From assembly GCA_024449915.1 (NCBI GenBank), contig JAMZAV010001458.1, forward strand, positions 62,001 to 126,000: a DNA stretch of 64,000 nt, given 5' to 3'. Position numbers and translations under genes: made by a program. Numbering within the stretch: the stretch's first letter is position 1; every line of letters starts with the position of its first letter. The notes below the pieces were generated by a model. It did not search any database. It saw only the letters and a program-made list of their open reading frames with translations, and had not been told where the DNA came from. This document shows positions 10,290 to 21,600 of the stretch, piece by piece. The DNA comes from Sweltsa coloradensis (taxonomy: Eukaryota; Arthropoda; Insecta; Plecoptera; Chloroperlidae).

Positions 10290-10731
10290 TATCCATGACA
10301 TAAATAAATAAATATAATAAAAACATTCGTATTTATAGTCTACCCACTCTGTCATACAACTCATTTTCACTGGGGGAAAGTAAACCAAAGCGACCAAGCC
10401 AACCTGTAGGCCCCGACGCAATCGACAAGTGAGCGATAACCAACCAAAGATCGATATTTTTTAATAGGAAATATAGCAATCAGTGGTATGGACAGTGCGA
10501 ACACCTGCGGATCAATGCCAGAATCATCAAGGCCGATTGAGAACAACTTTAAATTTTTATGGGCCTCGTTGCTAGGACGGCACCGAAGTCACCGTTTACA
10601 ATTCCTAAGACAAGATCTAATGGACGTTAGTACAAATCAGAAGTTAAAACACTTCTGCCTATCGCGGGAATCGAACCTGGACCTTCTGCATTGGAAGCAA
10701 AGACACTAGTATAAGACCAACGAGCCACAAA
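10290..10731 (-). repeat. SINE family 1, near-complete copy
   Basis: Reading on the minus strand, a tRNA-like head (GTGGCTCGTTGGTCTTATAC, then GGTTCGATTCCCGC) is followed by a ~280-bp body and ends in a motif near TATAACTGAGTGGGTAGACT plus an A/T-rich tail. Copies: 14,795-15,222, 20,195-20,410, 20,455-20,880, 34,262-34,545 and short pieces at 28,548 and 61,648. Confidence 0.85.
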
Positions 10732-10879
10732 AAAATGGAGGTTATGGTGGAGGTGCCGTGTTTGTGGTTATTCATTATTTTTTCGTAAAAAAATGTGTTT
10801 GGTAAAGTTTCTGGGAAATTTCGGCTTTGAGGTTTTAAGAAAATGGTATTGCATAGATAAACTGTCATTCATGAAATGG

Positions 10880-11460
10880 TTTAGTTGGTGTAATATTGCA
10901 ATTAATTGGTACGTCTAGGTACGTATTGTGTCCGCGTGAGAATTTGGCGGGCGGGGAGCTGTCTCTCCTCGCGGCCAGCAGACCACTCGCGTCGGCGAAG
11001 GTCGAGTCGGTCTTACTCGGAGAGTAGTAGGCACAGCGTCTGTCTGTCTATCGATCACGGGAGTGTCTATAGTTCAACTACAGGAGGACTCGTAGTGCAA
11101 ACATGGGCGGCGGGAATGAGGTGTTGCTCATTTGTATTGGGGACTGGAATAGGGAACGGTCCTTCATAACCAAATTTAAATATGTCCCTACTAAAAACCT
11201 CAAATACCGACCAGTAAAGTTTTTTATGCTTCCGGCTTTTATTAGCGTTAACTGTGAACGAGGAAAAATTTGAACCGGGCTTCGCGCCGAAAAACGGCCA
11301 TGCGCCATTGCAGGTGGGCGTGACGTCATCGTAAGGTTCGCCGAGGCGGCGAGCTGACAGTTCTGCCACTGACAGCTTCCCCTCCTCACCTCACGATGAC
11401 GTCACAACCAAAAGAGCGCGTACTTAAGTCTTTGTGCAGAAAGTCAAAACCCAGAAACTT
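10880..11460. other. GC-richer stretch, unassigned
   Basis: This region is clearly richer in G+C than its surroundings, with several overlapping open frames on both strands (about 90-100 codons each). None shows a family motif I recognise. It includes GTCTGTCTGTCTATCGATC. It could be an old gene fragment or the body of an unknown repeat. Confidence 0.3.
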
Positions 11461-11822
11461 TGAACATGCATAGAATCCACAGATTTTATTTTTTATAGGT
11501 TATTTTAATTGCGATGTTTATTAAAATATTACAAATTACTAAATACGTGTAAGATATATTTGAAACTAAAGACAGTTCCCTATTGGGAAAAAATATAAAA
11601 CGAGGATATTGTAATGGGGGCGGATGTCAATAGGGGCGCACGCCTTAGTTCCCCAAAATCACCAAGTGACGCCACTGCAGAGGCCTCGCACGAACTTATG
11701 ACTGGCCTAGAAACGTTGGGTAATAATATTAATATCGAGTTTCACAATAATTGCATTTGAATTTTCATTTATTAGTATACATATTATCTGTTGTTTCGAT
11801 TTCCTATTACTTGTTATGTGAA

Positions 11823-12025
11823 AGAGAATCATAAGATGTCCGACGTCCAATAGCAAACACCCAACACACGGTCCAGCCACGACGTGTTGTATCTAGGCCA
11901 ATCCACACTCGCCGAGTAGACTCAGCTTCATAGTTCATCTCAAGATGAAGTCCCTGGGTGGTGCGAGGAGATCAGCTCAGAGGTCAAGGTGTCAGTGATA
12001 AGACTGATTGGGAGCCTCGAGTGTT
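11823..12025. repeat. Duplicate of the Ig-gene upstream region
   Basis: Partner of 7,741-7,941, same orientation. It lies about 400 bases beyond the 3' end of the protease gene. No signal peptide or Ig exon follows on the minus strand, so it does not mark an intact second gene copy. Confidence 0.85.
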
Positions 12026-12428
12026 TTAGCGACACAAATGAGAACTGAGGCCACAACGTAATGGAAACTGGATTTCATAAACATTCTTGTTGATTGGTTA
12101 TAGATTCTCATTAACTAGTTAATAGGTATAATAATTAAACAGATATTATATGAACAACCCAATCATCATTTAGTGTACAATGATTGTTACGCACATATGA
12201 ATCAATAAGTCGATCAATATATCACACTATTGACTCATATCAACACATAATTAAGAAATTCTTATGAGACCAAAATTAACCAAATAAATCAATACGTTTA
12301 TTTATATAGGTACCACTACCACAAAGGAAACAAGTAACAAGTTAATTCTGACAATCTGTATAATGATGATATTATTATGACTTTATACTGTAACATTAAT
12401 AATTACTATAATTACACAGTATATATTT

Positions 12429-12434
12429 TTTATT
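12429..12434 (-). terminator. Candidate polyadenylation signal of the protease gene
   Basis: AATAAA on the minus strand, about 55 bases past the family-consistent stop at 12,486-12,488. Confidence 0.55.
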
Positions 12435-12485
12435 GTAAATATGGTTGTATCTTCACATTTCATGGGGTTGATTCTTAATATAAAT

Positions 12486-12660
12486 CTACGGCCAAACGTG
12501 TTGTTCAATCCACGGGATGTAGTGGGAGACTCTAGTGTAGACGCGGGGGGTTCCCACGCCGCAGGCTGACACCGAAAGAGACCAGGCCGATGATGCTGTG
12601 CGTGCTTAGTGGGCCGAGCCTCCACGGAAGTAGGATCTGAAGTGGACCACCCGAGTCACC
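12486..12660 (-). CDS. Serine protease, last exon (frameshifted after GDSGG)
   Basis: Acceptor TTCCACAG lies before 12,660. The exon opens GDSGGPLQILLP, giving the catalytic Ser195, and continues THSIIGLVSFG. The next part, ACGVGTPRVYTRVSHY and WIEQHVWP followed by TAG at 12,488-12,486, lies in another frame. The slip maps to about 12,563-12,570 and is explained by one extra base. In the sequence as given, translation ends with RRGNPPRLH and TAG near 12,525, removing the strand carrying Gly226 and the C-terminal helix. The intact downstream frame argues that the change is recent or a base-calling error. Confidence 0.75.
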
Positions 12661-15600
12661 CTGTGGAACACCCGACACAGATTAGACACAGGGAGTAGTG
12701 GGACACTCTAGTGTAGACGGCTTAACCCAGGGCGGGATATTGAATTGGAGGACCTTCCCCGACGAGGAAACTTCTTTATTGACTCTGTCATTGCTGACCG
12801 CATGAAACGCAACTATTTTACTGCTAAGCTAACCCGGCGCCGCCACCAAAACGATTAGCGCACACGGCGAATTATTTAACAATTTGTTGTGTAAGTAGCT
12901 CGCTCGCTCTTTTAGGTAACACCCGAACCCGTGAACGTGGTAGGTGTAGTTACCCCGCAGGTATCCTTCTTGCCCTGAGGGTCGCCCGCGCATATCATGG
13001 ACTCCGGGGTGACACCGTCTTTCAGCCTCCCGGTCGGGCGGATCTCTCTCCGATAGGTGTGGTTACAGCGAGACTCGTCTTGGATTGCCAAGTCAACCTT
13101 CATCAGTTTGTTCGAGCCAGCTTCTTCAGCTGGAAGAAGATGGTGACAGGACATAAGTTTCAGTAGGTTTTTATATTTAGCCAAAAGATGCCACTAGTGA
13201 CGACTGTACTCCAGCGCAAACTTGTTGCGTTCTCGAGCACTGAAGCAGCAGATCTGCAGCAGCTTCTGTACCAACTATATTATATGGGAGCATATCCTAT
13301 AGAGACATGGTTTCGTGGCAGTTTAAGTGACACAGCATTGTGTGTCGTATTAATCGATTCCTTTTGATCCGTAGATTAACAATTTTGATGGTGGCAATCT
13401 TTTTTTTTTTTTTTTGGCTGGGCCCTTCCAATTTAAAACAAGATAGCCGCCGTCAATTAAAAAATTGAAACTCGTATATCTTCAAAACGTATTTGATTAA
13501 TTTAAATTTTAAAGATACCATTACAGAGGTAATTTAAAGAGCAAAATTCATATTATCAAAAGTATAATATCAAAACAAACAAAGACAATAGCCAAGGTAC
13601 ATAAGATTTAACATTTCTCACACACAAAACACAAGGTGATATAAACAAAAAGGCTATTTCTTAGTATTTACTAAAGGAATCCACATCCTTGTTTGTGCAC
13701 CAGATATTATGTTTGACCAATGTTGGGGGCCGGACATATATTGATTTTTCTATCAAATCCCAGTACCGGTACTTACTCCACTCGAGTTTGCCAAAGCCGC
13801 AGGCCGTAGCCTCCTTCTTTCCCCTGGGGATCCCGGGCACCGTGTTCAAGCAGGCTGGCCGGATGAAGGGCGTGAACGTGACGTCACGGTCCAGCTTGAG
13901 GAGGGCGATGTCGTTGTAGCGGGCGGGGGGTTGGTACTCCTCGTGCTTGATGCGCTCTGCCACGGGGACGGTGATGGGGTAGGGTTCGACGCTCGTATAC
14001 AGGTCCAGGACCCCTAGACGAACCCAACTCACGGGGCCGCTAAAACAAGAGTGTGATTCAGTTGGAGTCGCGAAGAAACTCTTCTTCAAGGATTGGGGAT
14101 ACGTTTCCCCTAAGCTTGAACACTGACACACCTGTGTACTGACTGCAATTAGTTGTTAGTTATTTGTAGTGTCAATAAAGGTGATTGGGCCAAAAATTGG
14201 ATAACATCATAGGTACCTTGATAAAAGAACTCGGCAAGCAGTAGATATTAATAACGGAAGGTGTCACTCTGATTGGATGGAGATTAGTGACGGCGTACCC
14301 CAAGGAAGTATCCTGGGCCCTCTGTTCTACCTAGTCTATGTAAATGATGTGTATTGCAACGTAGGGGACCAAAGGAGACCGGCATGCCCATTTTACGCAC
14401 TTGTCATAATAATATACACAGTGTTATTTATTTTATTTTTTTTAGTAGGTAGATACAAAAATAAATTCCCTACTAGATTAAGGTAAAAATGTACAAACCA
14501 AATAGTTATACAGGTATAAAAACGACAATTAAATGGACAGAATATAGTTTAATTAAAAATAGTTACCATAACATAATTTTTACGAAAACTAGGTTGGTAA
14601 AAATTCCGTTTTAATTGTAATATTTATAGCTTAATATCTTAATAAATTGTTAACAATAAAAACATTTCATCCAGAAAAAAGGGGTGGGGGGAATACTCAA
14701 TATTTCCTCACTGAAAGAGTCATGCGGTGTTTGCCTGATCGAGCGTATCAGCAAAGTTAATAATAACACGAGTTTAATAAATGACATGTTTGTTATAAAT
14801 AAAATAAAAATAAATTGTATTTAGAGTCTACCCACTCAGTTATATAACTGATTTTCAGTGGGGGACTTTAAATCAAAGTGACCAAGCCAACCCTGCAGGC
14901 CCCGACGCAATCGGCGAGTGAGCGATAACCAACCAAAGATCGATATTTTTAACAGGAAATATAGCAATCAGTGGTTTGGACAGTGCGAACACCCGCGAAT
15001 CAACGCCAGAATCAACAAGGCCGATTCAGAACAACTCTGAAATTTATTATGTGCTTCGTTGCTAGGACGGCTCCAAAGTCACCGTTTACAAACTCCTAAG
15101 ACTAGAACTGATAGACATAAGTCCAAATCAGAAGTTAAAAAACTTCTGACTTTGGCGGGAATCGAACCCTGGACCTTCTGCATTGGAAGCAGATACGCTA
15201 ACCACAAGACCAACGAGCCACATAATGATTGTGTCTGAGAAGTGAGTAGGTAACATACACGCCATGAGCAGAGAGACAATGAGCCGCTGTCAGGACGAAC
15301 CTCTCACTAATGAGGGAACCACCACATTTCCACTGGATGACATCCTCAGTTGCTCCGTAGCCCAGAGCAGCCTGCAGCAAAGAGTGTGGGTTATGATAAA
15401 GATGACAATGTTGAACACAAAATATACCATGTTTAGTTCCTTTGATTTTGTTATGCTAACGATTTTTCTTATATAGAAGAAGTCATGTAATGATTGATAA
15501 GATGAGGAGCACAAAGATAATGAAATAACTAGGAGTAGAGACGTTAAACTTTAAGCAAAGGAAAGAAAGGCTGAGGTGGTTTGGACACATGAAGAGGATG

Positions 15601-18600
15601 CAGATGGACAGGATTTCCAAAGATGCAGTATGTACAAGACGCAGGAAACAAACAGAGAAAAAGAGGGAGGCCCAGACTGAGGCAGGAAGAAGTTACAGCA
15701 ATGGATTTTGAAATGAGAAATACAGCTTGGGAAAGGATTAACCAGGAAAGATGTTGGGAAGAGCGAAATATATGGCAAAAAACTGGTGGAGGTCCCTGAG
15801 GAAGAAGACAGTGAAAAAAAAGAAAGTGAAGTAGATGATGCAGAAGAAGAAATCGATGATGTGGGAGAAGCGTCAGGCATGGCTAGCCAGCTTAGAAAAG
15901 CGCGGGGAGCCAAGAATGTGGTGAAAACCTCCCACACCCTACCTGACTTAGTTGGATAGAGGGCTCCTTATTAATTAATTAGTGCAGAATAATACAATAA
16001 AGTAAGAATAAACCATAAGGTACCAATAACATGAATGGAAATGAACAGCTATAGAAATATTTGTTATATTGAGGTCATTATTGAGAAATCTCATGTTTTA
16101 TTTAGTTATGGTACTTCGTTATTGGCACCCTCGACTTAAGAGAGAATGGTACATTGAAGAGACGCGAGTTTCTCCGATAAAACCGCAAAAGTTACGCATC
16201 CGGGGTAGAGCGGAACGGTGTGAAGTTACCTCTGCGAGGAGGGGAAATGAGTTGAATTGAGGTAGTCTGGAGGTGCGGGATTAACTCTTTTACCCCTCTT
16301 GCTGGTGTGCCTCAAGGTTCCGGCCTCTCTTCCCTTGGCTACTTCCACGGTATTCCTTTCCATTGTCCCGACACCTTGCCTTAGCCCTCTATGCAGACGA
16401 CACGGCCTACTTGTGCAAAGGTCGCACAGCGAGAAAAGTCTTCTACAGTCTACAGCGCCAAATAAAAGCTCTCAAAGCTTGGATGCGTCGGTGGCTAGTA
16501 TTGCCGAACGCTTTAAAGACACAGATTATCCATTACCACCACCGCCACCCACTGGACCCACTAAAACGGCTGGAAGTGGAGTACAGGTACGTCCACCTGG
16601 GAAGAGGCAATAGACAGGGCGTCTATCTAAGACCTCCAACCTGTCGCACTGCAGCCTATCAAAAATCATTCTTCCACAGATCTGCTACAACGTGGAATTC
16701 ATTGCCTCACAGCATACGCCGGCAATGTGATTCCGCAACACACTTCAAATCGGCAGTTAAAACTCATTTCTCATAAACATCACATATCATAAACAATCTC
16801 ACAAAATCATCTCTCATCTATCAGTCATCTCCTAATTTGAATACCATATCTATTTATTTCACACACTCATCTTATGACGAACCGCTATGTACACACGGAC
16901 AATGATTCGAATATGGACTGGATTATGTCGCCTGTTTTAGTTAGTAATTTAATTTAATATAATTCATAATAATAGTTAGGGACGCATCTCATTTGTGCAA
17001 CAATGTAAATACATCCATTCATTCATTCATTCATTAATTAATGTTCTCATCGATCATCATCACTCACTAGAAATAAATTAGAATTAAGGCCAGGGGACAA
17101 GACATCTACTGTATGGGTCGCTGCGGCTCGTTTCTTGTCCCCTTTCTGTAACACATCCATGTAAATGTAATGTTGAACAGAAAAATAAATAATAATAATA
17201 ATAATAATAAGTCACAGAAGATATCCTCCCCTTCTCCGAATATGCTGCCCCGGCGCTGGCACCCGTCGTCGTCGGATGTCTAAAGCAGTACTTCTCTCTG
17301 GAGCGAAGGTTCCTCCGTCGCATCGCGCGGGTTCATCCAATGACGTGGAATGAAGACGTCTACACTCAAACCGGCGTCGGCACGCTCAGCACCCGACTCG
17401 ATACCCTCGCAGGGGCTTACGACGAGACGAGTTTTACGATCTCCTCTCGCGTCCACGCGTCTTCCGGCCTCAACCGCGCTTAAAGTAGCCTTACCCCTTT
17501 TGCCCTTCAGGTCGACTAACGGTCGAGACCGGCAATCCTGACTGAAGATTTTTCCGAGGTTTTCCTCAGTCGTTAATGCGAATGCAAGGGTTGAGTCCTC
17601 TTAAACAGCCCTCTGACATCCCTTCACAATTGTCCTCTCCGCAACATACATACCTAGTCAGACACCTGAAGAGGGGCATGAATTGCACCCTGGACAGGCT
17701 TCCCACAAAAATTATTGGATGAGCGAAGCAAAGACTTCAATTTCACTGACCCCCAAAAAATTTAGCTCGGGTGTTTTTTTCTTTTTTTTCTATCTGTTTG
17801 TTAACTCTCTACCAGGCAAACGGCTTATCCGATCTTGATGAAAATTGAAGGGGACCTTCGAAAGCTCTGAACTTAGAGGTGTATTGTTTTTGGGTACAAT
17901 CGAAGAAATATTTATCATGAATATCGTACTTTTACGATTTTTTCCCGATTTTTAGTGCGATATTTTCGTGACATTTGGGCCGATTCTGACCAAACGGGTG
18001 GGGCTACAACGTTCATATTGCACATGGACATTAAGGTAATGTTGATGTATTGCTTTTTGAAAGAAAAAGTTGAAAAAGTTAGCCACAATCCATAGAATAA
18101 AGGTTTAAATATGAGTTTTTTAAGGTATATAATAACAATTTACAAGTACCTAACAATAATAACTTGACAACAATCACCAACAATGCGTTCAAAAGGCACT
18201 TGATAAGTAAATAGATCCCACGCAAACTAAAAACTTACAAAAAAGCTCATCCATCAACGCGACGGGACTTTAGCTTTTTCCTAATAATAATAATAATAAT
18301 AATAATAATTATTGTTATTGAATGATAGCAATTGTCATAGAAGTATGCCCCGACTGGGGATCGAACCCAGGGTACGAACTCAAATAAAAGAACTCTGACT
18401 CAGCCCTAGAACAGTCGGTCCTACTCACCATGTGAGGGAACTCTTTGGGTCCTGCTGCCTTCCCCGCGACAATAGAGTCGGGAGAGCGGTCGTCCGCGAA
18501 GACAAGGTTCGCGTACTTCACACATTCTGTGAACAAAACCAGGGACTAACATGTGTTATCCAGGAACACAAGTCAGGCGCGTCGGAACGTTTTGAAAGTT

Positions 18601-21600
18601 GGGGGGGGGGGGCAAATCCATTAGTAGATGTTGTAGGCTACAGCCATAGACATCCTATATAATTGGCTAGACCAGCAGTCGGTGGTCCACTTCCGGTACA
18701 ATTAGAAGCCATCTTAAAATGACAGTTTACATGTTAATCAAATGGGAGCGATTTGTGGCCAAATAGTTCTCAAGATTGCCGCCAGGTTGACAGGTAAGCA
18801 TACTAGCCTTTAACACCAAATGATTACTAAATTCCCTTATGCAATCACTTCGTATTGTTTCTTTTGTTTAATACCATGCTGCACAAGCTAAAACCATATC
18901 AAACAATCCAGTAAAATACTTTATTGCATTAAAAAAGCATAAATTAAAACACCAAATCGCCATCTTGAAATGGGCCGGTTGAGTCTTCAATTTGCTACGC
19001 TCGCGCCTGTGCGGAGGTATAGGAGACTGCTAATCTAGCCTACTATAGGGGTTTAATATCAATGGCTACAGCTGAGGTCTGGCCAAGCCCTAGCTGCCAG
19101 TGGCCCTTTTCGCCGAAGGCTAAAAAATATTCACTATATTACAGTTATTTCGTCATGTTTTAACTGTACTCGGACTCTGTAAACGATGTTTTACATGAAC
19201 CATCCGCGATCTAAAAACTAACATTAACGTAAAGTGGCCCATTTTAGCAAACCAAATCCCAACTTGCGTCTGCCAATAAATCTAGCAAATCATTCAAAGG
19301 GATGTTTGGATTAGACGCGAGTCTCTCACTGAAGTGAGTGACCGGCACACAATACAAGACGGGTGGCTGGTTATAAAGATAGTCGGATAGACGGTTCAGG
19401 CATGGGGTACTTTCCTGCTATTGTTGGGTTGTTTCTTCCTGGAAATGAATTGTTGACAGGATCATTCGACGTTGCTTTCTCAAAAAGTAGAGTAGAAATC
19501 TTGATTTTTCAGCTCTAAAATCTGCCCCCCTATGCCCCCATGGCATGAAAATTGGGGGGGAAAAGCCCTTGTTCCGACGCCACTAACCACAGCCATCGAA
19601 AAAGTTATTTACTTCGTGTTTTTCGTATGGTTTAGCACAAAATATACATAAAAGTCCATAGACAGCTTCTCTATCCATCGTTTGCGTAGTTTATAAGTGT
19701 AGAATGCGTGACAGGTGCTTGGTGACTGGACATTAGGGAGGAGATACACGTGGACCAATCTGTACCCGAAGTTCACTCTTGTCAAGTATTTTATTAAGCT
19801 GACCTACATGAATAGCTCTGATATATAAAGAGTGTGATTTGCACACGAATAACGCATCAATCAATGATCATACCTTTGAGCAGAGAAAGCTTTATCTGTG
19901 TAATAATTATGGCAAGACAAGAATTACCAAAGGTTTCGAACGGGGCAAAGGGGAAAATCAGCCAATGTATTAATTCAAGCACACAAGTCTTAAGCTTGAG
20001 GAAATATTGTCAACATTTTCCGTTTCAAGCAGTGGCGGAAATAGTGTGGAGGAGGCAGGAGTGGGCGAGCGCCCCATCTCTATTCCCCAACTTGGGTTTA
20101 CAGTACATAGCCAATTACACTATCCATTGTTATGAATTATTTATCAATCAATCATCAATCGGCAATCAAAAAAAAATATCAAATCAAAAATCCATCGGCC
20201 TTGTTGATTCTGGCGTTGATCCGCGGGTATTCGCACTGTCCATACCACTGATTGCTATGTATCCTATTAAAAATATCGATCTTTGGTTGGTTATCGGTCA
20301 CTCGTCGATTGCGTCAGGGCCTACAGGGTTGGCTTGGTTGCTTTGATTTAAAGTCCCCCACTGAAAATCAGTTATATAACTGAGTGGGTAGACTATAAAT
20401 ACAAATTTATATTTATTTATTTATAAAGGAAAAAACATAGGAAATGAGAAATTGTGTGGCTCGTTGGTCTTGTGGTTAGCGTATCTTCTTCCAATGCAGA
20501 AGGTCCAAGGTTCGATTCCCGCCAAAGTCAGAAGTTTTTTATCTTCTAATTTGGACTTACGTCCATCAGTTCTTGTAGGAGTTTGTAAACGGTGACTTTG
20601 GAGCCGTCCTAGCAACGAAGCACATAATAAATTCAAAGTTGTTCTGAATCAGCTTTGTTGATTCTGGCGTTGATCCGCGGGTGTTCGCACTGTCCATACC
20701 ACTGATTGCTATATTTCCTATTAAAAATATCGATCTTTGGTTGGTTATCGCTCACTCGTCGATTGCGTCAGGGCCTACAGGGTTGGCTTGGTCGCTTTGA
20801 TTTACAGTCCCCCACTGAAAATCAGTCTTATAACTGAGTGGGTAGACTCTAAAAACAATTTTTTTTATTTTTTATTTATTTAAACCTACTAGACTGGTAA
20901 AAAAATTGAAGATTTTTAATACTAGCGGCAAAATGTGAGACATTTGGGTACCGGGCTGATTTATAAGTAAAAAACCCCAATAAATCCGAATTTGCCCGGT
21001 ACCACCTCGGATTTTGGCCCGTTTGCCCAGAATCCAAGATGGCGTCCAACAAGGTGTAAATACCGTATTAACCCATTAAAAATACTATTTTTGTTCATTG
21101 AACACGTCAGTGGGGTTCATTTTACAGTTTTAGGGGTCGAGGAGAACGATTGAAAGTGTTGCGTAAAAGCCCCAGAAACGGAAGTACCATTTTCAAAATG
21201 GCGGCCACTTTGATGGAGAAAACTGGGTCTTTTTCCCCTTTGAGTAAATACCATTTTATACGTGTGAGACATTGTGGTACCGGGCTGTATTATGGGTAAT
21301 AAACCCCGCTGAATCTTAATCTGTCCGGTACCACCTTAGATTTTGACCCATTTGCCCGGAATTCAAGATGGCGTCCAACATGGTGTTGAAAAGCGCAGGA
21401 AAAGTCCTATTAATTTTGGGTAAACACTTAAGGAGGGTTCATTTTAAGGTTTTCGGGGTCAAAGAGAACGATGGAATGTGTTGCGGAAACGCAAAAGAAC
21501 CGGAAGTACCATTTTCAAAATGGCGGCCACGTTCACGTGGAAAAAACGGGATTTTCTGTTTTTTCGGGATAAATACCATTTCTTGTGGGAGACATTTGGG

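Noticed and set aside
19834..20346. 170-codon open frame as a gene
   Set aside because: Its second half is SINE family 1 sequence and the first half shows no motif or splice context.
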